A stretch of DNA of 5,693 bases from the NCBI GenBank assembly GCA_026989405.1, contig JALSJL010000057.1:1-5693 (forward strand), in the 5' to 3' direction. This document shows positions 1 through 5,121 of this stretch, in pieces. Both the position numbers and the translations under genes were made by a program. The notes beneath the pieces were generated by a model. That model had not been told where the DNA came from. It saw only the letters and a list, made by a program, of their open reading frames with translations, and made no database searches. The DNA is from Marinosulfonomonas sp. GTDB lineage: Bacteria > Pseudomonadota > Alphaproteobacteria > Rhodobacterales > Rhodobacteraceae. Every line of letters begins with the position of its first letter. Position 1 is the first letter of the stretch.

Positions 1-667
1 CATCGTCGCCTGGATCGTCTTCGGTTGCCTCCGGTCCCTGATCCTTCTGTTGTTCCGCCATCGCCCGGCCAGCGGCCTTGGCCGCCCGGAACCCGGTCAT
101 GGGAGGGTCTTCGTTGGCATCGGCAACTTCGCCACGCGGTCCCACCGGCGGCGCGGCATCTTGCGAAACCTCGACGTCGTCGGCCCCGGCGCGGTTCTGT
201 TCGCCCAGGTTCAACACATTCCCGGCGGCCTCTTCGGCGACATCAACTGCCATCGGTGCCTCTGGCGCCGGTTCTTCCGTAGTCGGTTCTTCCGGGGTTG
301 GGGCGGGTTTTCGGGTGCCTCTGGCGTCGGGGGCAGGGGCCGGGGAAGCGGTTTTCAGATCGATGATATCGGCGTCATGATCGATGTCGGACATGATGGG
401 CGGCGAAAGGGCGGCGACATGGCGGACGCCTTCCTCGCGAAGCAATTTCTGAACGCCGCGGATGGTCATGCCATCGTCGTGCAGGAGTTTCTTGATGCCA
501 CCCAGCAATTCCATGTCGCGCGGCCGATAATAGCGCCGCCCGCCGGCGCGCTTGACCGGTTTGACCTGCGCAAACCGGCTTTCCCAGAACCGCAGGACAT
601 GGGTGGGAACGCCAAGCCAGTCGGCCACCTCGGAGATGGTGCGAAAGGCGTCAGGCGATTTTTCCAT
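1..667 (-). CDS. MerR-family transcriptional regulator, C-terminus cut by window edge
   Basis: Probable DNA-binding regulator; its target is not known to me. The visible 222 codons have no stop and run off the left edge. Residues about 8-80 form a MerR winged-helix domain: ISEVADWLGVPTHVLRFWES is the helix-turn-helix (the 'RFWE' is typical), RRYYRP follows in the wing, then LLHDDGMTIRGVQKLL. From about residue 88 the protein is low-complexity, rich in Pro, Ala, Glu and Asp, and probably disordered. No cysteine is visible, so it is unlikely to be a metal or redox sensor of the classical MerR kind. Two in-frame ATGs exist (676 and 667). I chose 667 because the AGGA at 677-680 sits 9 nt from it but directly abuts the 676 start. 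It lies 11 nt after the ihfA stop and is presumably cotranscribed with ihfA. The family call is firm; the biological role is open. Confidence 0.9.
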   Translation of the reverse strand, partial: MEKSPDAFRTISEVADWLGVPTHVLRFWESRFAQVKPVKRAGGRRYYRPRDMELLGGIKKLLHDDGMTIRGVQKLLREEGVRHVAALSPPIMSDIDHDADIIDLKTASPAPAPDARGTRKPAPTPEEPTTEEPAPEAPMAVDVAEEAAGNVLNLGEQNRAGADDVEVSQDAAPPVGPRGEVADANEDPPMTGFRAAKAAGRAMAEQQKDQGPEATEDDPGDD

Positions 668-676
668 GCGAGACAT

Positions 677-680
677 TCCT
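677..680 (-). promoter_or_regulatory. Ribosome binding site AGGA for the MerR gene
   Basis: AGGA on the minus strand overlaps the ihfA stop codon (TAG, 679-681). It is spaced 9 nt from ATG 667 and 0 nt from ATG 676, so it favours the shorter protein and suggests translational coupling to ihfA. This is inferred from spacing only. Confidence 0.5.
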
Positions 681-981
681 AGCGCTTGTTGCCGGCTGCC
701 ACGCGATCTTTCATCAGTTGTGACGGACGAAAGGTAAGAACACGGCGCGGCGAAATGGGCACTTCCTCGCCGGTTTTCGGATTGCGACCCACCCGAGCGG
801 CCTTGTCGCGGACGTTGAATGTGCCGAAGGACGAGATTTTTACCGACTCGCCGTCCACCAGAGCGTCGGAAATATGGGCGAGAACGGATTCAACAAGCTG
901 CGCCGACTCATTGCGAGACAGGCCAACCGCCCGAAACACCGATTCGGAGAGATCCATTCTGGTCAATGTTTTATCGCTCAT
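679..981 (-). CDS. ihfA: Integration host factor subunit alpha
   Basis: Nucleoid-associated DNA-bending protein. It pairs with IHF beta and bends DNA sharply at WATCAANNNNTTR-type sites, helping replication, recombination and transcription. The 100-residue product is full length for the family. It has the N-terminal helices (LTRMDLSESVFRAVGLSRNE), the central VKISSFGTFNVRDK strands, and the DNA-intercalating arm GRNPKTGEEVPI with its conserved Pro, followed by RRVLTFRPSQ. The alpha rather than beta assignment rests on LT-x-x-DL-SE at the start, the RRVLTFRP segment and the fabH-ihfA-merR neighbourhood usual in alphaproteobacteria. AGGGGG at 987-992 is 5 nt from the ATG and supports the start. 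The gene follows fabH after 102 bp containing its own likely promoter and an IHF consensus site, so it is probably both read through from fabH and separately controlled. Confidence 0.96.
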   Translation of the reverse strand: MSDKTLTRMDLSESVFRAVGLSRNESAQLVESVLAHISDALVDGESVKISSFGTFNVRDKAARVGRNPKTGEEVPISPRRVLTFRPSQLMKDRVAAGNKR

Positions 982-1010
982 TCTTTCCCCCTGGCTGAAG
1001 TTTCCGAAAA

Positions 1011-1039
1011 ACCATAGGCCGGCGGCGGTTTTCGGTCAA
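1011..1039 (-). promoter_or_regulatory. Predicted sigma-70-type promoter of ihfA
   Basis: On the minus strand a -35 box TTGACC (1034-1039) and a -10 box TATGGT (1011-1016) are separated by exactly 17 nt. The predicted transcription start is near 1004, giving a leader of about 23 nt with a strong Shine-Dalgarno sequence. It lies in the 102-bp fabH-ihfA gap. The prediction is from sequence match only. Confidence 0.65.
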
Positions 1040-1052
1040 TATCAAGACCTTG
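1040..1052 (+). promoter_or_regulatory. IHF consensus binding site at the ihfA promoter
   Basis: TATCAAGACCTTG matches the E. coli IHF consensus WATCAANNNNTTR at every fixed position. It directly abuts the predicted ihfA -35 box, covering about -36 to -48 relative to the predicted start. Reading by eye I found no other perfect match elsewhere in the window. IHF bound here would be expected to cover the -35 region, consistent with autoregulation. Confidence 0.55.
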
Positions 1053-1055
1053 GAA

Positions 1056-1069
1056 TTGACAGTTGACAG
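1056..1069. repeat. Tandem 7-bp direct repeat
   Basis: TTGACAG occurs twice back to back on the plus strand (CTGTCAA twice on the minus strand), between the fabH stop and the predicted IHF site. It lies about 52-65 bp upstream of the predicted ihfA start, where an activator or repressor could bind. No binding protein is recognised, and it may be chance. Confidence 0.5.
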
Positions 1070-1083
1070 GCTGATTCAAGCCG

Positions 1084-2058
1084 TCACCAGCGCAAGACGA
1101 CCGCGCCCCAGGCCAATCCGCCGCCAATTGCCTCAAGCAACAGCAAATCGCCCTCTTTGAATTTGCCCTGCTGATTGGCCACCGAAAGCGCCAGCGGGAT
1201 GGACGCAGCCGATGTATTGCCGTGATCGTGAAGTGTGACGATCACGTTTTCCATGGTCAGCCCCAGCTTTTTCGCGGTCCCGGCGATGATGCGAATGTTG
1301 GCCTGATGGGGCACGATCCAGTCCAGGTCGTGCGCCTCCAACCCGGCCTTTTCGAGGGCTGCAAGCGCTGTTTCGGCCAGTTTGTTCACGGCCTGTTTGA
1401 ACAGCTCGGGCCCCTGCATTTTCAGCACGCCGGCCGTGCCGGTGGTGGAAACGCCGCCATCGACATAAAGCAGATCGCGCTGTGAGCCATCCGAATTGAG
1501 ATCAACCGCCAGGATGCCGCGGTCGTCCTTGTTACCTGTGCCCGGCTGCGCCTCGAGCACCAGAGCGCCGGCGCCGTCGCCAAAAAGAACACAGGTTGCC
1601 CGGTCTTCGAAATCCAGAATACGCGAAAATGTCTCTGCGCCGACCACCAGAATGCGTTTAGCCATGCCCGAGTTGATCATCGCGTTTGCGTTTGCAAGCG
1701 CAAAAATGAAGCCCGCGCAGACGGCCTGAACATCAAAGGCAAAGCCGCCGGTCATGCCCAGTTCGTTCTGGACCATGGTTGCCGCCGAGGGAAAGGTCAG
1801 GTCCGGGGTCGAGGTCGCAAGGATGATCGCGTCAATATCGCTCGCGTTCAGCCCGGCATCGTCAAGGGCGTTGCGGGCGGCGCGGGCGGCCATTTGCGAT
1901 GTGGTTTCACCCTCGGCTGCAAAATGGCGCCGCTCGATTCCCGAACGCGTGCGGATCCATTCATCCGACGTATCGAGAGTCCTGGTGAATTCGTCGTTTT
2001 CAACAACGCGTTCGGGCAGATAGTGGCCCAGTCCGCGAACGACTGCCCGGGTTGTCAT
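1084..2058 (-). CDS. fabH: Beta-ketoacyl-ACP synthase III (FabH)
   Basis: Starts type II fatty-acid synthesis by condensing acetyl-CoA (or another short acyl-CoA) with malonyl-ACP to give a beta-ketoacyl-ACP; cytosolic, thiolase fold. The 324-residue length is normal. The catalytic triad is visible: Cys114 in QAVCAGF, His251 in VPHQANIRI and Asn281 in HGNTSAASIPLAL. The N-terminal RGLGHYLPERVV, the SDEWIRTRSGI segment and the C-terminal IGGGLAWGAVVLRW are also typical. The ATG overlaps the plsX stop as ATGA (4-bp overlap), which argues for translational coupling. The weak GGTGGGA at 2063-2069 sits 4 nt upstream. The acyl-primer preference cannot be read from the sequence by eye. A close relative with a non-fatty-acid role is unlikely given the plsX neighbour and full motif set. 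Confidence 0.97.
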   Translation of the reverse strand: MTTRAVVRGLGHYLPERVVENDEFTRTLDTSDEWIRTRSGIERRHFAAEGETTSQMAARAARNALDDAGLNASDIDAIILATSTPDLTFPSAATMVQNELGMTGGFAFDVQAVCAGFIFALANANAMINSGMAKRILVVGAETFSRILDFEDRATCVLFGDGAGALVLEAQPGTGNKDDRGILAVDLNSDGSQRDLLYVDGGVSTTGTAGVLKMQGPELFKQAVNKLAETALAALEKAGLEAHDLDWIVPHQANIRIIAGTAKKLGLTMENVIVTLHDHGNTSAASIPLALSVANQQGKFKEGDLLLLEAIGGGLAWGAVVLRW

Positions 2059-3176
2059 GATGTCCCACCGCTGTTCATGCTGTCTTCATTGGTTTGCGCA
2101 TCCTGCGCGTTTGGCAGGGCCGATGCAACGCGGGCCGCCAGCCTGTCGCTGAAACCGTTCTTTGCCAACCTGACCCCAAGGCCGACCGCTGCCGCAACCC
2201 CCAGGGCATCGGCACTGCCATGCGACTTGATGACCGTCCCGTTGAGTCCGAGGAATACCCCGCCATTCACGCGGCGCGGATCAATCCGCCGGTTCAGCCG
2301 TTTCAAGGACGACAGTGCCAGCAATGTCGCGATCCGCGACAGGGGCGTGGCCTTGAAGGCGTCGCGCAAGAGCTCCGAGATCAGGCTTGCCGTGCCTTCC
2401 CCGGTCTTCAGGGCGACGTTGCCGGTAAACCCGTCGGTCACGATGACATCGACCCGGCCTGACGGAATGTCGCTGCCCTCGACAAACCCGACAAAGTCAA
2501 ATCCGCCGGCATCAGCCTTCTGGCCCATGATTTCATGCGCGGCCTTCAGTTCCGGGCGTCCCTTGTTTTCTTCGGTGCCCACGTTGAGCAAGCCGACGCG
2601 CGGCGTCTCGAGGCCCAACCCGTTGCGCGCATAAGAGGCCCCCATCAGCCCATATTGCAAAAGGTCGTTTTCATCAGCCCGGACATCGGCGCCGACATCG
2701 AGCATGATGTTGAACCCGTGTGGCGCGCGCGAGGGCCAGAGACAGGCAATCGCCGGGCGGTTCACACCCGGGAGCTTGCGCAACCGTATCATCGAGATCG
2801 CCATGAGCGCGCCGGTGTTGCCACATGAAACCGCGACCGACGCTTCGCCATCGCGCACCGCGTCAATGGCCGACCACATCGATGTTGCCTTGCCGTTGCG
2901 CAGGACATGGCTTGGCTTGTCTTCCATCGCGACGACTTCACGGGCGTCGCGAATCTCGCATCGGTCTTTCAGCGCGGATTTCCGGGCGACCAGACGGTCA
3001 AGCTCGGCGGCCGGGCCGTGCAGCAGAAACCCGATGTCGGGGTAGCGGGCAGCCGAATCGGCGACGCCGGCGACAACGGCCGACGGGCCGTGATCTCCAC
3101 CCATGGCGTCGACCGAAATGACAATGCGGGGATCAGGCCGGGTATCGGCCGGGACTTTTGATTGATCGTTTGCCAT
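2055..3176 (-). CDS. plsX: Phosphate acyltransferase PlsX
   Basis: Converts acyl-ACP and inorganic phosphate to acyl-phosphate, the donor PlsY uses to acylate glycerol-3-phosphate in phospholipid synthesis; a peripheral membrane/cytosolic enzyme. The 373-residue product has the family motifs in order: ISVDAMGGD at about 20-28, SCGNTGALMA at about 118-126, LLNVGTEENKG at about 197-206, VTDGFTGNVALK at about 246-257, GGVFLGLNG at about 305-313 and KSHGSAD at about 317-323. The open frame extends upstream to 3293, but that extension overlaps the rpmF 3' end and is basic and unlike PlsX. I therefore used ATG 3176, just before the first beta strand; the adjacent ATG 3179 is equally possible. The Shine-Dalgarno signal is weak (CGGG). 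It follows rpmF after about 28 bp and precedes fabH with overlapping codons, so the three are almost certainly one transcript. Confidence 0.96.
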   Translation of the reverse strand: MANDQSKVPADTRPDPRIVISVDAMGGDHGPSAVVAGVADSAARYPDIGFLLHGPAAELDRLVARKSALKDRCEIRDAREVVAMEDKPSHVLRNGKATSMWSAIDAVRDGEASVAVSCGNTGALMAISMIRLRKLPGVNRPAIACLWPSRAPHGFNIMLDVGADVRADENDLLQYGLMGASYARNGLGLETPRVGLLNVGTEENKGRPELKAAHEIMGQKADAGGFDFVGFVEGSDIPSGRVDVIVTDGFTGNVALKTGEGTASLISELLRDAFKATPLSRIATLLALSSLKRLNRRIDPRRVNGGVFLGLNGTVIKSHGSADALGVAAAVGLGVRLAKNGFSDRLAARVASALPNAQDAQTNEDSMNSGGTS

Positions 3177-3204
3177 CATACCCGGCGGACGCGAACAGCG
3201 TGGC

Positions 3205-3414
3205 TTACGCTGCGTCTTCGTCGTCGAAATCAATCTCGTCGGCGATTGCGACAACTTCGCGTTCGGCATAGTGGCCGCAGGACGGGCACACATGGTGCGG
3301 GCGCTTCAGCTCTCCACATTCCGGGCATTCGCCGGGATTGGCGGCATTCAGTGCATCGTGGGCGCGTCGCATGTTCCGCTTGGAACGCGTGATTTTACTC
3401 TTTGGGACAGCCAT
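3205..3414 (-). CDS. rpmF: 50S ribosomal protein L32
   Basis: Small zinc-ribbon protein of the large ribosomal subunit. The 69-residue product starts MAVPKSKITRSKRNMRRAHD, the standard basic L32 N-terminus. It carries four cysteines, C30-x2-C33 and C43-x2-C46 (GECPECGELKRPHHVCPSCG), so it is the zinc-binding (C+) form. The acidic tail DEIDFDDEDAA is typical of Rhodobacterales. An in-frame ATG at 3441 would add nine residues, but GAGG at 3423-3426, 8 nt from ATG 3414, and family length support the shorter form. A 143-bp gap separates it from yceD and holds a likely promoter and a leader with a hairpin. It lies upstream of plsX, as in the E. coli yceD-rpmF-plsX-fabH cluster. Confidence 0.97.
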   Translation of the reverse strand: MAVPKSKITRSKRNMRRAHDALNAANPGECPECGELKRPHHVCPSCGHYAEREVVAIADEIDFDDEDAA

Positions 3415-3422
3415 GTCACAAA

Positions 3423-3426
3423 CCTC
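3423..3426 (-). promoter_or_regulatory. Ribosome binding site of rpmF
   Basis: GAGG lies 8 nt before ATG 3414 and inside the reading frame of the alternative start at 3441. This argues that the short 69-residue form is the real L32. Confidence 0.65.
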
Positions 3427-3434
3427 GGGTTTTC

Positions 3435-3447
3435 GGGGCATGGCCCC
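3435..3447 (-). other. GC hairpin in the rpmF leader
   Basis: GGGGC-CAT-GCCCC on the minus strand can form a 5-bp all-GC stem with a 3-nt loop, ending 8 nt upstream of the rpmF Shine-Dalgarno. It is not followed by a T-run in either direction, so it is a poor terminator. A role in translation control or mRNA stability of rpmF is possible but not shown. Confidence 0.4.
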
Positions 3448-3523
3448 TGTTGTTTTCAGGTCTTTTACGGGTCTTACGCGTTCGTGGCGCCCGTGTCCAA
3501 CCTATCTTGTGAGCGAGGCCGGG

Positions 3524-3551
3524 AACATACTGCCTTGCGCCCTACTTGCAA
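3524..3551 (-). promoter_or_regulatory. Predicted sigma-70-type promoter of rpmF-plsX-fabH
   Basis: A -35 box TTGCAA (3546-3551) and a -10 box TATGTT (3524-3529) are separated by 16 nt on the minus strand. Each matches the consensus at four of six positions. It sits just after the yceD stop (3558-3560) and predicts a leader of about 103 nt. The -35 box lies in a perfect 10-bp palindrome, ACTTGCAAGT (3544-3553). This is inferred from sequence only. Confidence 0.4.
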
Positions 3552-3557
3552 GTGTTT

Positions 3558-4145
3558 TTATTCGTCCGGCTCCGGCTTGGTCTCCTGCAATTTGTCGCGC
3601 AGGGATTTCAGGCCGGAAAACGGGCGCACATCATCATCTGACAGCGGCGTCCGGCCGGGGGCCGTGAAGGCGCTCTGCTCCAGTTCGGCGTCGGGGGCGC
3701 GTGGGAAAAGGGGCAGCGACAGGGCCAGCATTTCCACCATGATCAGGCCCGGGTCAATCACCTGGCCAAGCGGCTCGCGGTTCACGTCCTCCGGAATTTC
3801 GGACTCGGAGCCCGCTTCGAATTCCGGCTCTTCGCCGCCGAAGAACCGAACGACGGGTTCGTCGATCCGGGTGCGCACCGGGGCCAGTGTGACCACGCAG
3901 GGCTGGTCCACCGTGGCCCCCAGATGCGCGGTCAGTTCGAACTCATCGTCCTTGACGGCAACGATCCTGCCGACAAGGGACAGTTTGCGCAGCCCGAGCA
4001 AACCGAGGTCGCGGGCGATGGCATCAAGCACGTCGCGCCCCGGGCGCAGGGCAAACTCTGTTGCTGACGATCTGGACAGGTCATGAACCCGCAAGGGCGA
4101 TGACCATGGCAGATCGGTTGGCTCGGGCGTGTTTCGGGTTGTCAT
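3558..4145 (-). CDS. DUF177 / YceD family protein
   Basis: Member of the YceD (DUF177) family, generally encoded beside rpmF. Plant plastid members are needed for 23S rRNA accumulation, and the bacterial protein is thought to act in large-subunit rRNA or ribosome assembly. The exact activity is not settled. The 195-residue product has the family core: VDQPCVVTLAPV at about 79-90 followed by an R-x-R-I-D-E-P-V stretch, then IDPGLIMVEMLALSLPLFPR at about 130-149, and an acidic-to-basic C-terminus (FSGLKSLRDKL). There is one cysteine (C83), so no zinc site. The open frame continues upstream to 4697, but that part is antisense to bamE. I chose ATG 4145, with AAGAAG at 4153-4158 spaced 7 nt and a start similar to family members. 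It is the first gene of the minus-strand string, divergent from bamE. Confidence 0.9.
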   Translation of the reverse strand: MTTRNTPEPTDLPWSSPLRVHDLSRSSATEFALRPGRDVLDAIARDLGLLGLRKLSLVGRIVAVKDDEFELTAHLGATVDQPCVVTLAPVRTRIDEPVVRFFGGEEPEFEAGSESEIPEDVNREPLGQVIDPGLIMVEMLALSLPLFPRAPDAELEQSAFTAPGRTPLSDDDVRPFSGLKSLRDKLQETKPEPDE

Positions 4146-4217
4146 GGCAAGGCTTCTTGAACAGCGGGCAATCCTTCTGTAAGCCGGATAAGAGCCAGGC
4201 GAGGGCAAGGCAAGGGG

Positions 4218-4223
4218 TGTATA
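4218..4223. promoter_or_regulatory. Possible shared -10 element of the divergent bamE/yceD genes
   Basis: TGTATA reads TATACA toward yceD, and the overlapping TATAGG (4220-4225) points toward bamE. It is the only AT-rich hexamer in this GC-rich 87-bp gap. I find no convincing -35 box on either side, and the bamE direction would leave almost no leader, so this is a weak call. Confidence 0.2.
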
Positions 4224-4227
4224 GGGG
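4223..4227 (+). promoter_or_regulatory. Ribosome binding site of bamE
   Basis: AGGGG is spaced 5 nt from ATG 4233. It favours that start over the in-frame GTG at 4227, two codons upstream, which overlaps this motif and would rely on AAGGGG at 4212-4217. Confidence 0.55.
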
Positions 4228-4232
4228 TGAAA

Positions 4233-4667
4233 ATGATCCAGTTTACCGGATTGCGCAATGCGATGGCGGCGTTGATGGCCCTTGTCTTGGTAACCGGATG
4301 CGCGGCGCAATACCGCAACCACGGCTATGCCCCCAGCCAGAGCGAGCTTGCCGGGATCGCGGTTGGCCGCGACACGCGTGATTCTGTCGCCGAAAAGATC
4401 GGCCCGCCAACCGCCGAGGGCCTGCGCGATCAGGCGGCCTGGTATTATGTCGAAAGCCGGTTCCGGCATTTTGCCTGGCAGGCCCCCAAAGAGATCGAGC
4501 GCGAGGTCGTGGCAATCAGCTTCAACCCGGCCGGGCGCGTGACGAATATCGAACGGTTCGGCCTGGAAGACGGGCGCATCATCACGCTGTCGCGCCGCGT
4601 CACCAAGGTCGCCGAAGACAAGACGCCCTATCTGCGCAAGATTTTTGCCAGCCTGTTCAGGCGTTGA
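4233..4667 (+). CDS. bamE: Outer membrane protein assembly factor BamE (SmpA/OmlA lipoprotein)
   Basis: Small lipoprotein of the BAM complex, which folds beta-barrel proteins into the outer membrane; held on the periplasmic face by its lipidated Cys. The 144-residue product has a short positive N-terminus, a hydrophobic segment and a lipobox LVTGC with Cys23 as the predicted lipidation site. After the typical YRNHGYAPS comes the SmpA/OmlA domain: LAGIAVGRDTRDSVAEKIGPP (a helix-turn repeat), WYYVESRFRHF, then VVAISFNPAGRVTNIERF and GRIITLSRRVT. An upstream in-frame GTG (4227) is a possible alternative start. The gene diverges from yceD and converges on msrB, whose coding end overlaps the bamE end by 11 bp. 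The alphaproteobacterial form has a longer C-terminal part than E. coli BamE, as here. Confidence 0.92.
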   Translation: MIQFTGLRNAMAALMALVLVTGCAAQYRNHGYAPSQSELAGIAVGRDTRDSVAEKIGPPTAEGLRDQAAWYYVESRFRHFAWQAPKEIEREVVAISFNPAGRVTNIERFGLEDGRIITLSRRVTKVAEDKTPYLRKIFASLFRR

Positions 4668-5073
4668 CCGGCTCTTGTCCGGGGTCATCCGGGACAAAGG
4701 TCAGCGCGACGCCATTCAGGCAATAGCGCAGCCCCGTAGGCTGCGGCCCATCCGGAAAGACGTGACCCAAATGGGCATCGCATCGCGCACAATGGACTTC
4801 GGTGCGGCGCATGAAGAACTTCCGGTCCTCGCTTTCGCCGACGTTTTCCGGTCTGGCCGGACGGAAAAATGACGGCCACCCGGTGCCGCTGTCAAACCTG
4901 GCATCGCTTGAAAACAACTCGACCCCGCAGCAGACACAGTTGAATTTGCCCGGTGTGTTCGGGAAGTCATCATGGCTGAACGCCCGTTCGGTGGCGTGTT
5001 TGCGCGTCACGCGGTAGGCGAGATCGTCAAGTTGGGCGCGCCATTCAGCGTCGGATTTCCTGATCTTTTCCAT
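4657..5073 (-). CDS. msrB: Peptide-methionine (R)-S-oxide reductase MsrB
   Basis: Reduces the R epimer of methionine sulfoxide in oxidised proteins; probably cytosolic, since no signal peptide is visible. The 138-residue product is complete. Two zinc-binding pairs are present, C46-x2-C49 (CVCC) and C95-x2-C98 (CARC), plus GWPSFF at about 65-70, the HLGHVFPDGP motif at about 101-110, and the catalytic Cys118 in GLRYCLNG. Thr64 in DSGTGWPSF replaces the Cys often found there as the resolving residue, as in forms reading SGCGWPSF. Cys48 is the only spare non-zinc, non-catalytic cysteine, so recycling may use it, or a sulfenic acid reduced directly by a partner. The start at 5073 has GGGGA 3-4 nt upstream. 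It is divergent from the OlsB-like gene across 65 bp and overlaps the bamE end. Confidence 0.95.
   Translation of the reverse strand: MEKIRKSDAEWRAQLDDLAYRVTRKHATERAFSHDDFPNTPGKFNCVCCGVELFSSDARFDSGTGWPSFFRPARPENVGESEDRKFFMRRTEVHCARCDAHLGHVFPDGPQPTGLRYCLNGVALTFVPDDPGQEPVNA
4675..4697 (+). other. Inverted repeat just after bamE, inside msrB
   Basis: TTGTCC (4675-4680) pairs with GGACAA (4692-4697), and two further G-C pairs are possible inside, 8 nt after the bamE stop. No T-run follows, so it is not a classical terminator. It could stabilise the bamE mRNA end or be chance within the msrB coding sequence. Confidence 0.25.
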
Positions 5074-5108
5074 TTTTCCCCGGAACTGCGGTGTGTCGAT
5101 CTTGTGAG

Positions 5109-5119
5109 TTGCAATGCAA
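5109..5119. promoter_or_regulatory. 11-bp palindrome over the predicted msrB start, possible operator
   Basis: TTGCA-A-TGCAA is a perfect inverted repeat with a single central base in the 65-bp msrB/olsB divergent region. It is centred about 1-2 bp downstream of the predicted msrB transcription start, a normal place for a repressor. I do not recognise the regulator. Confidence 0.3.
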
Positions 5120-5121
5120 AC

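Noticed and set aside
50..682. Plus-strand open frame of 210 codons opposite the MerR gene
   Set aside because: It is a mirror frame of a GC-rich coding region; the minus strand encodes a recognisable MerR domain, and this frame has no family resemblance.
1069..1082. Inverted repeat GGCT...AGCC after the fabH stop as a terminator
   Set aside because: Only a 4-bp stem and no T-run; it cannot be called a terminator.
1894..2634. Plus-strand open frame of 246 codons across the fabH/plsX junction
   Set aside because: Antisense to two genes with complete catalytic motifs; product low-complexity Arg/Ser/Pro and unlike any family I know.
3177..3293. Upstream extension of the plsX frame
   Set aside because: It overlaps the conserved 3' end of rpmF and gives a basic N-terminus not found in PlsX proteins.
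3271..4086. Plus-strand open frame of 271 codons over rpmF and yceD
   Set aside because: Antisense to L32 and DUF177 coding sequence, no recognisable domain.
4156..4190. TTGAAC in the yceD/bamE gap as a bamE -35 box
   Set aside because: No acceptable -10 hexamer lies 16-18 nt downstream.
4146..4697. Upstream extension of the yceD reading frame
   Set aside because: It runs opposite bamE, which has a lipobox and full BamE domain; family length and a ribosome binding site support the start at 4145.
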